Assembly (NCBI GenBank): GCA_937891215.1
Contig: CALAEU010000137.1
Span: 1 to 11,788, forward strand
Length of the DNA stretch: 11,788 bases
Reading direction: 5' to 3'
Origin: an uncultured Clostridia bacterium
Lineage (GTDB): Bacteria; Bacillota_A; Clostridia; Oscillospirales; Acutalibacteraceae
Each line of letters starts with the position of its first letter. The stretch's first letter is position 1. This document shows positions 1 through 7,848 of this stretch, in pieces. A program made the position numbers and the translations under genes. Under the pieces are notes generated by a model that was given only the letters and a program-made list of their open reading frames with translations, was not told where the DNA came from and made no database searches.

Positions 1-49
1 GACATTTAAGGCATATTTGGTTCGAATACACTCACTCTAGGTGAATAAT
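1..49. other. Left-edge leader of the permease operon; no gene assignable
   Basis: This short stretch precedes the first permease. All three forward frames reach a stop before the start codon (TAA at 7-9, TAG at 38-40, TGA at 42-44), so the tail of an upstream gene could end here in any of them. None of the short peptides is recognisable. By analogy with FtsX/MacB-type operons the missing ATP-binding subunit may lie just to the left, but nothing visible proves it. Confidence 0.4.
39..44 (+). promoter_or_regulatory. Ribosome binding site AGGTGA that decides the start of permease 1
   Basis: AGGTGA lies 5 nt upstream of ATG 50. An in-frame GTG at 41 would give a protein 3 residues longer, but that GTG is part of the Shine-Dalgarno sequence itself, so it is unlikely to be the start. 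The paralogue downstream has the same arrangement (GGTGA, then ATG-Lys-Lys-Lys), which supports ATG 50. Confidence 0.8.
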
Positions 50-2839
50 ATGAAAAAGAAAAAACTTACTTATAACTCCCTTGCGTTAGGGAACTTAAAA
101 AACCGTAAGAAGCAATACATTGTTTTAATTTTAGCCATCATTCTCTCCATGGTATTTTCTTCAAGCACAGTTTTCTTAATTTCGAGTGCTTTTTCTTCTG
201 CTAAGGAAACCAAGTACTACCGCTACGGCAAGGAAGATTTAACTGTTTTTAATGTACAGGAAATGAAAAATTTCAACGAAACACTAAAATATGCCTTTCC
301 TGAATGCGGATATGCACACATCCTCGGGTTTGCAAAAAACAAAAAAGCTGAAGGCGATGACTTCGGCTCCTCTATTGCCTGGCTCGACGAAACTGCAACA
401 AGCCTTTATGCAGATGTTGCTGAGGGCAGAATGCCTGAAAAAGAAAATGAAATAGCAATAGAAAAAACAACACTCACAAGATTAGGCTTTGAAGGTAAGC
501 TGAACGAAAAAATTAATCTTAAAATATTTAAACAGAACGGAACTCAGCTACAAGAAAAATATTATTATCGGGAATATATTCTGGTTGGTATTCTGAACGA
601 CAAAAAATCCAATTTAGAAAATGTTACATTTTTCTCAGAACAGTACCCTTCAATTTTTGTAGTTCCGAATACTCCTGTTGAAGCCGGTGGTAAGGAATCT
701 GTTATGGCATTCGCTTTTTGTGATGCTTACTTTAAGCTCCCCTATTACAATGACTGCTTGCAAAAGCTACAGAATACTCCCGATTATATGGAGAACATAA
801 CTCAATTTGACGAAATTACAATGTACACAAATTATCAGTACAATCTTAATACGGGAGAAAGCGGATTCACATTTTTATTCCTGATAATATTGAGCCTTGT
901 TTTTTCACTTATATGTAATTTAGGTATAATTAATGCATTTGCCACAACCTTAAAAGAAAGAACAAAGCAAATAGGACTTTTACGGGCTGTAGGCACTACA
1001 AAACGTCAGATAGTAAAGCTTTACTTAAGAGAAGCCTTCTTGCTTTGCTTGTTATGTACACCTGTAAGTCTTATAATTTCTTTTGCATTTGTTGCTCTTT
1101 TTATTCCTGTTCTGGGCTCAGGTTATATTTTCAAGCCACAATGGTGGGTGTTCCCTGTTACGTTTATATCAAATGTAATTTTTGTTGTTTTCTCTGCTTT
1201 ATTCCCTCTTATTTTTGCATCAAGAGTTACACCCGTTCAGGCCATAAGAAATATAGAAAACACACGAAAATTCGCAAAAAAGAAAATTAAAACGCAAAAA
1301 GAATTTAATTGCATAAACCTTCTTGCCAAAAGAAGATTTGTTTTAGAAAAGAAGTCGGGAGTTCTTACAAGCATAATTCTCTGTATTACGATAGTAATTT
1401 CTGCTGCGGGCTTTGCGTTATTAGCAGGCATTAAAGCAAGCTACGGTACTAAAGAATACGATTATCATTCAAATTCAGGTATGACTTATCGTGCTGAATA
1501 TATAAACACTCCCTTCACAAACAAGGGATACTCTGAAAACGATAAAAATGAAATTCTTAATAACCCGTTTGTCAAATCAGTAAAATCACAAAAGAGCACA
1601 CGCGCATTTATAATGACTGATGAGCTGACTGATTTTATGAGGTTAAATATGTACAGCACAGGATTCTTTTCTACAAGCTATGAAAATGCTGTAATAACAA
1701 AGGATAATTATCGCGATTTGTTAGAAAAGAAAAACATAGTAGAGCCCGATGAAGCACAAAAAATTCTGAATACCGAAAAGGAACTTTCACCTATACTTCT
1801 TGCGAGTATAGACGACTCAGAAATTCAACTTTTCGATAAATATGTAATAGACGGTAAAATCGACAAAGAAAAGCTTGATTCCGGTGAAGAAGTAATACTT
1901 TTTGTAAGTGAAGCAATGGCTTTAACAAGCGAGGCATTGCCTTATGAAGCCCCTTTTGAGGAGCCTCTTAACTTCGTCTATGCAGAATCGGTACCTGCCA
2001 TACGAGACGAAGCACAAATAAGTGATAATGAAATTTTATTTGCAAAAAATGATTTCAAGGTAGGCCAAAAGCTTGACTTAGGCTGGATTTTTACAAAATC
2101 CGAAGACGATGTTGAAAACAAAATATACTCAAAAAATTCTGCACAGACAACTATAGGTGCAATCATTTACGAGCTTCCTTATTCACGCACTATAAATGAT
2201 ATTTCTTTCAGAAACAACTCTGACAATATTACAGCAATTACATCTCTTGAAGGAATTAACAACCTCACCTCACCCGATTTACCGTACAATACATTTACAA
2301 TAACCTCAAACTGCGAGGTAACGCAAGAAATAGATACCAGCATTACTTCTATGTTAGATAAAATCAATGCTACCTCAGACGGTGAATTGTTTTCTCATTA
2401 CCAAATACAGCAGGAGCAAAACACAGAATTTTACAGTATGTACCTTGTAATGCTTTCTGTAACGATGCTCTTCTTTGCCGCTTCAGGCAGTATGATAAAC
2501 AACTCTATAACCGCCCGCATAAAGCAAAACAAAAAATCCATAGGTACATTAAGAGCTGTAGGTGCATCTGTAAAAGAAGTTTCATTATCTTATCTCAGAC
2601 AATTCTTTACTGTATTCGGAATAGGTACGCTCTCCGGAATTACACTTTCTCTCCTGCTTTACGTAATTTATTATATTATATTCACCATAGCAGGCGATTC
2701 CCCTAACGATTTCGTTTTAACATTCCACGAAACAGCTATAGCACTTGTGCTGCTGTTCAGCATTTGCTGTTTCAATATTTTTTCAAAGGTAAGAAAAGAA
2801 ATGAAACACAGCATAGTTGAAAACATAAGGGAGTTATAA
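50..2839 (+). CDS. ABC transporter permease, double FtsX (MacB-like) type, paralogue 1
   Basis: 929-residue membrane protein read as the permease of an ABC exporter or mechanotransmission complex. Predicted layout: basic N-terminus, TM1 about 22-47, first outside domain about 50-270, TM2-TM4 about 273-393, TM5 about 437-460, second outside domain about 465-795, TM6-TM8 about 797-915. Each half carries the FtsX signature just after a helix: KQIGLLRAVGTT at about 306-317 and GTLRAVGAS at 832-840. No Walker motifs are present, so it needs a separate ATPase, which is not in the window. It is clearly paralogous to the next gene: MKKK(K/R)LTYNSLA at the start, GRMPEKENEIAIEK at 126-139 and SIVENIREL at the C-terminus are shared. 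Two FtsX modules with large outside domains are known from MacB/LolCE- and Bce-like exporters. The substrate cannot be told; antimicrobial peptide, lipid or cell-wall hydrolase control are all possible. Confidence 0.88.
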   Translation: MKKKKLTYNSLALGNLKNRKKQYIVLILAIILSMVFSSSTVFLISSAFSSAKETKYYRYGKEDLTVFNVQEMKNFNETLKYAFPECGYAHILGFAKNKKAEGDDFGSSIAWLDETATSLYADVAEGRMPEKENEIAIEKTTLTRLGFEGKLNEKINLKIFKQNGTQLQEKYYYREYILVGILNDKKSNLENVTFFSEQYPSIFVVPNTPVEAGGKESVMAFAFCDAYFKLPYYNDCLQKLQNTPDYMENITQFDEITMYTNYQYNLNTGESGFTFLFLIILSLVFSLICNLGIINAFATTLKERTKQIGLLRAVGTTKRQIVKLYLREAFLLCLLCTPVSLIISFAFVALFIPVLGSGYIFKPQWWVFPVTFISNVIFVVFSALFPLIFASRVTPVQAIRNIENTRKFAKKKIKTQKEFNCINLLAKRRFVLEKKSGVLTSIILCITIVISAAGFALLAGIKASYGTKEYDYHSNSGMTYRAEYINTPFTNKGYSENDKNEILNNPFVKSVKSQKSTRAFIMTDELTDFMRLNMYSTGFFSTSYENAVITKDNYRDLLEKKNIVEPDEAQKILNTEKELSPILLASIDDSEIQLFDKYVIDGKIDKEKLDSGEEVILFVSEAMALTSEALPYEAPFEEPLNFVYAESVPAIRDEAQISDNEILFAKNDFKVGQKLDLGWIFTKSEDDVENKIYSKNSAQTTIGAIIYELPYSRTINDISFRNNSDNITAITSLEGINNLTSPDLPYNTFTITSNCEVTQEIDTSITSMLDKINATSDGELFSHYQIQQEQNTEFYSMYLVMLSVTMLFFAASGSMINNSITARIKQNKKSIGTLRAVGASVKEVSLSYLRQFFTVFGIGTLSGITLSLLLYVIYYIIFTIAGDSPNDFVLTFHETAIALVLLFSICCFNIFSKVRKEMKHSIVENIREL

Positions 2840-2841
2840 AA

Positions 2842-2876
2842 GAATGCGGAATTCGGAGTTCGGAATGCGTAATGAG
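2842..2876. repeat. Degenerate heptanucleotide tandem repeat, five units
   Basis: Five successive 7-nt units lie in the gap between the two permease genes: GAATGCG, GAATTCG, GAGTTCG, GAATGCG and TAATGAG. Three of the four transitions change only one or two bases. Arrays of this GAATTCG-like kind recur in intergenic DNA of many bacteria and often give spurious small proteins rich in 'SELRIPHS'-like strings; the minus strand here encodes exactly such a string. The last unit supplies the ATG at 2872 that falsely lengthens permease 2. Confidence 0.75.
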
Positions 2877-2913
2877 CTTCGCAAAATTTATACTTAATCT
2901 CTCGCAGAAAGAT

Positions 2914-2918
2914 GGTGA
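2914..2918 (+). promoter_or_regulatory. Ribosome binding site GGTGA that decides the start of permease 2
   Basis: GGTGA sits 4 nt before ATG 2923. The alternative ATG at 2872 has no Shine-Dalgarno sequence, lies in the heptamer repeat and would add 17 residues absent from the paralogue. Starting at 2923 makes the N-terminus align with permease 1 and gives both proteins 929 residues. Confidence 0.8.
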
Positions 2919-2922
2919 AACT

Positions 2923-5712
2923 ATGAAAAAGAAAAGGTTAACATATAATTCCCTGGCTTTCAGCACCTTGAAAAACCGTAAAAAGAGTTACGCTCTTATG
3001 ATTATAGGCATAGTTTTAGCAATGATATTTTCGTCTGGTGTTCCGTTTTTTGCTTCTTGCTTACAATCTTCACAAAAAGAAATGCAATACAGAAAACAAG
3101 GTAAACAAGATACTATTGTTACCAATGCACAGAACTATGAATTAAATAAAGCAATAGAAGATGGCTCTATTATTGGTGAAATTGGGTATGCTCATATTCT
3201 TTATTATGCATGGAACGAAAAAGAAGATTTTTCTGACGGTACAATGATTGGCTGGCTTGATAAAAGAGCAACCGAGCTTTATTACCCTGTTGTTTTAGAC
3301 GGCAGAATGCCAGAGAAAGAAAACGAAATTGCTATAGAAAAAAGTGCACTTCAAAGAATGCGACTTGATACAAAAATCGGTGAAGAAATTACTTTAAAAG
3401 CCTTAGTTTGTAATAGTGATGAGTTTTTAGAAGAAGAACGTGAAGTTACCTATAAACTTGTTGGTATTCTTCATGATAAAAAATCAAATTTTGAGCTTTT
3501 AAACAGTGGTTTGGTAGAACGAGCTGGAAAGCTTCCCGCTGCATTAGTGCTGAAAAATTCACAGGTAGAAATCGGCGGTAAAGAAGCGTTAGTTGCTTTC
3601 TTCAATGAATCGTGGATTGATGAAAGTTATATTATGTCAAATGTTTCTCATGTTGACCAATTAAACAACTATATTTATGCAAACAATATGACTAGTAGCT
3701 ACACAAAGCTCACTTATAACCTTGCTACAGTAATTTTCATTTCAGCTTTACTTGCGTTTATGTCTTGCTTTGGAATTGTAAATGCATTTAATTCTAATTT
3801 AAAGGAACGAAAAAAGCAGATTGGTATGCTAAAGGCTGTTGGTGCTACAAGAAGACAATTAATTTCGATTTTTGGTCGTGAAGCATTTTTAATTTGCCTT
3901 TTTACAACCCCTTTAAGTGTTGCTGTTTCTTTTGGTACAGTTAAGCTTTTTGCAAAAATAATGGGCGAGAATTTTATATTTAAACCGAATTTTACAGTTC
4001 TTATATTGGGTGCCTTGTTAGGTGTTGCTTGTGTTATGCTTTCAGCAATTATTCCACTTTTCAGCGTTTCAAGACTTTCGCCAATGCAGGCTATAAGAAA
4101 TATTGAAATGATGCGAAAGATGAAAAACAAGAAAGTAAAATCTCAAGCATCTTTCATTGTTTCAAAGCACCTTGCTAAAAGAAAACTAATTTTTTCTCAA
4201 GGTAAAAGTGGTGCAATAGCTTCAGTAATTGCTTGTTCTATTGTAATTTCAAGCTGGGCTCTCGCTTACCTTAATGTTATGATTGACAATTCATACGAAT
4301 ATTACGATGCTGATTATACGATTCATTATTTTGGTGGTTTTGGTTCAAGTAATGGTTTTATTAATGATTTGACTGCCCAAAGCGAAGAATCGCCATTAAA
4401 TGAAAATAGAAAATACGAGGTTCTTGAAATACCACAGGTATCAGATGTATGGGGTAGAAAAGAAGCTAATTTAAACATCGTGTTTGAGGATGAAGTTCCT
4501 GAATATTTACAGGTAAATGAATACACAAATCAGGCATTACTAAGTTCACGCTATATAAACTCCGCCGAAGTTTACTACGATAATTTAGTAGCAACAAGTG
4601 GTGAGATTCCGGATTATGAATATCCTGAATTAACAGAAGAAACTGTTAAAGATTTTTTCCAAGCTGGACCGAGCCCTGACTACACCTATACTAAGGAAAT
4701 TGCAAAATTCAAGGAAAATGAAGAACTTTTTAACGCCCAAATTATAGGTCAGAGTCCCGAACTTTTTGTTGCTAACGAAATAACAGAAGATAATTTAATT
4801 GATGGTGAAATAAATATTGATAAATTAAATTCAGGTGAAGAAGTTATTATTTATGCACCAGAGAAAATCGGATTTATATTCTCACCATATCCAGATGGTG
4901 GTTACTCCAGTGGGATTTATAATTTATCACCAGGAGCAGAAACCTATTATTCAAAAGATGAAAATGTTAAAAATAATTTAAAAGCTACGGCAGAAAATCC
5001 ATTCAAAGTTGGCGACACATTAAAGCTTTCACTTCTTTGTGATGATGGCAATGGTAATATAACAAGAGAAGATAAAGATGTTAAAATTGGTGCTATTGTC
5101 GGTAAAAAAAGCTCTCACGGTTATTTTGGAATATATACAACACTTCAAGGCTTTGACACATTCAATACAAAATTCAATTATGAAGATTTCAGCATTGTAT
5201 TAGAGGAAGAATGCACTTTAGAAATTGACGAAATTATGCAAACAGAACTTTCGAGTATATTTCCCGGTAAAGATATAACTTCTGTTTTTGCTGTTCACGA
5301 AGCTGCAAAACAAGAAAACATAAATTGGATTACTTCTATTGCTTCATTTGTTCTTGTTTTCCTTTGTGTTTCAATTTCACTTATAAATAACTCTATAAGT
5401 GCACAAATTCGTGAAGGTAAAAGAACTTTAGGCACACTTCGTGCTGTTGGTGCTTCTGAAAAAGAACTCGTTTTGTCTTTCGTTACACAAATACTTTACA
5501 TTTTGCTTTTAGGCTTTGGAGTGGGTAGTGTAATTTATTTTTCTACAAGCTCTGTTATGGGTAATCTTCTTGGGGGTGAACCATTCAAGATTAATATATT
5601 GCCTATAATAATTATGTTTGTTATTTTATCAATATCTTCATATATAAACCTGAAACTCAAAATTAAATCAATTACAAAAAACAGCATAGTAGAAAACATA
5701 AGGGAGTTGTAA
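2923..5712 (+). CDS. ABC transporter permease, double FtsX (MacB-like) type, paralogue 2
   Basis: 929-residue paralogue of the preceding permease, with the same plan: TM1 about 23-48, outside domain about 50-262, TM2-TM4 about 267-383, TM5 about 430-452, second outside domain about 455-800, TM6-TM8 about 803-910. FtsX signatures are KQIGMLKAVGATRRQ at about 298-312 and GTLRAVGAS at 837-845. GRMPEKENEIAIEK recurs at 127-140, VGILHDKKSN at about 180-189, and NSIVENIREL ends the chain. There is no ATPase domain. The pair most likely forms a heterodimer energised by an ATPase encoded elsewhere, probably upstream. The second outside domain is much more diverged from permease 1 than the membrane parts are, as expected if the two halves of a complex face different ligands. 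By eye the gene favours A/T-ending codons more than paralogue 1. Its last codons contain the ribosome binding site for the next gene. Confidence 0.88.
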   Translation: MKKKRLTYNSLAFSTLKNRKKSYALMIIGIVLAMIFSSGVPFFASCLQSSQKEMQYRKQGKQDTIVTNAQNYELNKAIEDGSIIGEIGYAHILYYAWNEKEDFSDGTMIGWLDKRATELYYPVVLDGRMPEKENEIAIEKSALQRMRLDTKIGEEITLKALVCNSDEFLEEEREVTYKLVGILHDKKSNFELLNSGLVERAGKLPAALVLKNSQVEIGGKEALVAFFNESWIDESYIMSNVSHVDQLNNYIYANNMTSSYTKLTYNLATVIFISALLAFMSCFGIVNAFNSNLKERKKQIGMLKAVGATRRQLISIFGREAFLICLFTTPLSVAVSFGTVKLFAKIMGENFIFKPNFTVLILGALLGVACVMLSAIIPLFSVSRLSPMQAIRNIEMMRKMKNKKVKSQASFIVSKHLAKRKLIFSQGKSGAIASVIACSIVISSWALAYLNVMIDNSYEYYDADYTIHYFGGFGSSNGFINDLTAQSEESPLNENRKYEVLEIPQVSDVWGRKEANLNIVFEDEVPEYLQVNEYTNQALLSSRYINSAEVYYDNLVATSGEIPDYEYPELTEETVKDFFQAGPSPDYTYTKEIAKFKENEELFNAQIIGQSPELFVANEITEDNLIDGEINIDKLNSGEEVIIYAPEKIGFIFSPYPDGGYSSGIYNLSPGAETYYSKDENVKNNLKATAENPFKVGDTLKLSLLCDDGNGNITREDKDVKIGAIVGKKSSHGYFGIYTTLQGFDTFNTKFNYEDFSIVLEEECTLEIDEIMQTELSSIFPGKDITSVFAVHEAAKQENINWITSIASFVLVFLCVSISLINNSISAQIREGKRTLGTLRAVGASEKELVLSFVTQILYILLLGFGVGSVIYFSTSSVMGNLLGGEPFKINILPIIIMFVILSISSYINLKLKIKSITKNSIVENIREL
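5701..5706 (+). promoter_or_regulatory. Ribosome binding site AGGGAG inside the 3' end of permease 2
   Basis: AGGGAG encodes part of the C-terminal Arg-Glu-Leu of permease 2 and lies 8 nt before ATG 5715. The permease stop codon falls between the two, so translation of the CARDB-like protein is probably coupled to that of the permease. Permease 1 ends with almost the same bases, but no gene start follows it closely. Confidence 0.75.
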
Positions 5713-5714
5713 AT

Positions 5715-6809
5715 ATGAAACGAATTTTAATATTTTTAGTGTGCCTTTCACTTCTCGTGCTCCCCTGCTTTGCTGCAGATGACACATTATTAATAACTGA
5801 AGCGGTAGAAATCACTACTACAGCAACTACAGAAAACACAGTTCCTGCAACTACCGAAAGTTCAACAGAACCGACTACCCAGAAAACTGAACCTACCTTG
5901 AAAACTGAGCCAACCACTAAAAAGGCTGCCTCAGAAGTTGAAAAAGAAGAGGTAGAAGAAATCCCGGAAGATAACTCTCAACCTCGTCTTATGGTAGTAA
6001 GCTATGAAATTGAGGATGGTTTTATAAGTCCAGAAGAAACAAAAATACTTACTATAACTTTAAAGAATATGCATTCTAAAAAGCAAGTAAGTAACATTAA
6101 ACTTTCTGTTTCAGAAGATTCTGACGAAATAAGACCAACAGGAATGGGTACAAAGTATGTTGACTCAATTGGAGCAAATAAATATTACACCTGGTCAGTC
6201 GAATTAAAAGCAGTGCACACCGCTACTATTGGTGAGCATAAATTGAGCTTCAGTTGTGAGTACGAAGACCAGAATGGCTCAGGCTACAATGCAGATGATA
6301 CTTTAAGAATTGAAGTAAGGCAACCGGCACTTTTAGAGTTCGACGGTGCAAAGCTACCAGTTAAAGTAGTTCAGGAAGATACTGTAACAGTAAATATAAA
6401 TCTTATGAATACAGGTAAAGCTCCACTTTATAACTGCAAGGTAGATTTTAAAATTGACGGTCTTGACTCAGGTGGCTGTAGCTTTGTGGGTGAAATTGCC
6501 CCACAGGAAAGTGCAACTGCAAGTGCCAATTTAAGAGTTGACTCTGAATTAATCGGCAAAACTACAGGCACAATTATTATTACTTACGAAGATTCTTTCG
6601 GTGAAAAGTTTGAACTGAAAAAAGATGTTGAAACTAAAATCGAAAAAAAGGTTATAAAAGCCGAAAAGCAAGAAGAAAAAGAAAAGAAAAACCCTTTGTG
6701 GTGGTTGTTCCTTTCAGGCGGTCTCATTCTCGGTGGCGGTCTCGGTTTTGGTATTCCATTCTTTATTAATTCAAATAAGCAACGAAAGAAAGATGAAGAG
6801 AGACTTTAA
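5715..6809 (+). CDS. Secreted, C-terminally anchored protein with two CARDB/NEW3-like modules
   Basis: 364-residue predicted envelope protein. Residues 1-20 form a signal peptide (Lys-Arg, hydrophobic core, cleavage after CFA). Residues 24-70 are a Thr/Glu/Pro-rich linker with TEPT at 51, 58 and 64, then an acidic stretch to about 87. Two beta-rich modules follow, about 90-203 and 205-308. Phrases such as 'TITLKNMHSKKQVSNIKLSV' and 'VNINLMNTGKAPLYNCKVDF' are typical of CARDB/NEW3 (COG1361-type) adhesion-like folds. A charged Lys/Glu segment (309-326) leads to a glycine-rich membrane helix (327-351) and a basic cytoplasmic tail. The cysteine in the signal peptide is preceded by proline, so a lipoprotein is unlikely. 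The start lies 2 nt after permease 2, pointing to joint function: perhaps an outside adaptor or substrate-handling subunit of the exporter. That role is inferred; the family has no fixed biochemical activity. Confidence 0.8.
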   Translation: MKRILIFLVCLSLLVLPCFAADDTLLITEAVEITTTATTENTVPATTESSTEPTTQKTEPTLKTEPTTKKAASEVEKEEVEEIPEDNSQPRLMVVSYEIEDGFISPEETKILTITLKNMHSKKQVSNIKLSVSEDSDEIRPTGMGTKYVDSIGANKYYTWSVELKAVHTATIGEHKLSFSCEYEDQNGSGYNADDTLRIEVRQPALLEFDGAKLPVKVVQEDTVTVNINLMNTGKAPLYNCKVDFKIDGLDSGGCSFVGEIAPQESATASANLRVDSELIGKTTGTIIITYEDSFGEKFELKKDVETKIEKKVIKAEKQEEKEKKNPLWWLFLSGGLILGGGLGFGIPFFINSNKQRKKDEERL

Positions 6810-6813
6810 AAAC

Positions 6814-6845
6814 TTCACCCACAAAGCAAAAACTTTGTGGGTGAA
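6814..6845. terminator. Bidirectional intrinsic terminator between the CARDB gene and the AIM24 gene
   Basis: Perfect 13-bp stem, TTCACCCACAAAG (6814-6826) with CTTTGTGGGTGAA (6833-6845), and a 6-nt loop. Read on the minus strand it is followed by a TTTTT run (6808-6812), giving a classic terminator for the AIM24 gene. On the plus strand the tail is only AT-rich (ATTTATTATTTAT), so termination of the permease operon may be less tight. The two genes converge here, 51 nt apart. Confidence 0.88.
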
Positions 6846-6860
6846 AATATTTATTATTTA

Positions 6861-7739
6861 TCAATCAAGTGCGTCTGCTATGCCACCTAAAAGTGAACCT
6901 AAAGCACCTGCAGTTTTTGAACCTGCAGAAGCCGGAGCTGACGGTGCTGTGCTTGACACAGGGAAACCGCCGATTGTACTGTCAACAGGAGCAAGAAGCA
7001 CCTTACCTGTGCCGCGGTAAACATTAACAAATCCTTCACCTGAAGCCGCAGAACCTATAAGAGTTTTACCAGAGCGTTCAACTGTAAAATCTAATGAATC
7101 ACTCCACGCAATTGCAAAACTGCCATCTACTCTAAGCACATCATTTTCTAATGTTATTTCAATAAGTTCTTCTTGTGGGCAACGACATTCGAGAACTGCA
7201 ATACCATTACCCTGAAGTGCTAAGTTAAATAAACCCTCACCGCCGAGAACTGCAGATGAAACATTAGAACGAGCAACTAATTTTTGTTTTATTGAAGCAT
7301 CACACGCTAAAAACAAGCCATCATCAAGAACAACTTTTCCATTCCATTCAGTTGTATCAAGTAAAACAATGTGTCTGTATGTAGGTTCTAAAACTAAAGT
7401 ACCATCACCAACATATTCAGGTTTAATAGCACTTTCGCCTGTTACTTTACCTTTAACAAGTTTACCAAGAAAATCCCCTGCACCTTTAACGCCTGTTGTT
7501 GCGTTAACATTACCAACAGTCCACTGCATTGCACCAGCCTGACAAGTAATACCATTTGATTTTGAAAGGTCACAAATAACCTGTCTTTTTCTGATGTTCA
7601 TTTCATCACAGAAATAAGCAGTCATTGCAGTTGATGGAGAAACACTCAAATCTCTCTTGTATTGAATAACCTGAAAAGGTCCTTTTTCTGCGATAATTGT
7701 AACATCATCATTGTTTGTAAAATTACTGATTTTGTACAT
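6861..7739 (-). CDS. AIM24 family protein (TIGR00266-like)
   Basis: 292-residue protein of the AIM24 family, named after a yeast mitochondrial protein and built on a TRAP-like beta fold. Bacterial members are common but their role is not established. The fold is suggested by repeated beta segments with glycine turns: GAMQWTVGNV at about 69-78, VVLDDGLFLACDASI about 136-150, LGGEGLFNLALQGNGIAVLEC about 165-185 and GEGFVNVYRGTGKVLLAP about 234-251. No signal peptide or membrane helix is seen, so it is probably cytoplasmic. After the domain comes a Pro/Ser/Ala/Gly-rich tail (about 256-292) that ends in a possible amphipathic helix. The start is set at ATG 7739, because GGGGTG lies 6 nt upstream; GTG 7748 overlaps that site and TTG 7745 is poorly spaced. 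The gene stands alone, divergent from the XRE membrane regulator, with which it shares a promoter region. Confidence 0.88.
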   Translation of the reverse strand: MYKISNFTNNDDVTIIAEKGPFQVIQYKRDLSVSPSTAMTAYFCDEMNIRKRQVICDLSKSNGITCQAGAMQWTVGNVNATTGVKGAGDFLGKLVKGKVTGESAIKPEYVGDGTLVLEPTYRHIVLLDTTEWNGKVVLDDGLFLACDASIKQKLVARSNVSSAVLGGEGLFNLALQGNGIAVLECRCPQEELIEITLENDVLRVDGSFAIAWSDSLDFTVERSGKTLIGSAASGEGFVNVYRGTGKVLLAPVDSTIGGFPVSSTAPSAPASAGSKTAGALGSLLGGIADALD

Positions 7740-7745
7740 TTTCAA

Positions 7746-7751
7746 CACCCC
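7746..7751 (-). promoter_or_regulatory. Ribosome binding site GGGGTG of the AIM24 gene
   Basis: On the minus strand GGGGTG is followed by 6 nt and then ATG at 7739. It contains the GTG that would otherwise be chosen as a longer start, so it decides for the 292-residue form. Confidence 0.65.
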
Positions 7752-7772
7752 AAAATAAAAATTATATTATCA

Positions 7773-7792
7773 TTCAGATGATTTTATCTGAA
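7773..7792. promoter_or_regulatory. Dyad in the AIM24 leader, TTCAGAT-N6-ATCTGAA
   Basis: Perfect 7-bp inverted repeat (7773-7779 and 7786-7792) with a 6-nt spacer, flanked by further pairing ATTAT/ATAAT across a small internal loop. It lies downstream of the AIM24 promoter and 34-53 nt before the start codon, so it is either an operator or a leader-RNA hairpin. No T-run follows in the direction of transcription, so it is not a standard terminator. Confidence 0.5.
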
Positions 7793-7819
7793 ATAATAAT
7801 CTATTAACCTGATAAATTT

Positions 7820-7848
7820 ATTATATATAAAGCGAATTTAACTGTCAA
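7820..7848 (-). promoter_or_regulatory. Sigma-A promoter of the AIM24 gene, perfect hexamers
   Basis: On the minus strand the -35 box is TTGACA (7848-7843) and the -10 box is TATAAT (7825-7820), with a 17-bp spacer. Both hexamers match the housekeeping consensus exactly. Transcription would begin near 7813, giving a leader of about 75 nt that contains the TTCAGAT dyad. So strong a promoter suggests high expression unless repressed. Confidence 0.85.

Noticed and set aside
2872..2922. Upstream ATG adding 17 residues to permease 2
   Set aside because: The ATG belongs to the heptamer repeat, lacks a ribosome binding site, and the extra residues have no match in the paralogue.
3714..4130. 138-codon open frame on the minus strand inside permease 2
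   Set aside because: It lies wholly antisense to a well-supported membrane-protein gene, has no ribosome binding site that I can see and no recognisable motif. Other shorter antisense frames in the permeases and murA were rejected for the same reason.
5715..5774. Lipoprotein signal in the CARDB-like protein
   Set aside because: The only cysteine near the cleavage region follows proline (LVLPC), which does not fit a lipobox; a normal signal peptidase site (CFA) is present, and a C-terminal helix supplies the anchor.
5672..5917. 81-codon minus-strand frame rich in Val and Ser
   Set aside because: It is the reverse reading of the Thr/Glu/Pro-rich linker and signal peptide; low-complexity coding DNA gives open antisense frames by composition.
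6733..7020. 95-codon plus-strand frame crossing the terminator
   Set aside because: It starts inside the CARDB-like gene, runs through the 6814-6845 hairpin and continues antisense to the AIM24 gene.
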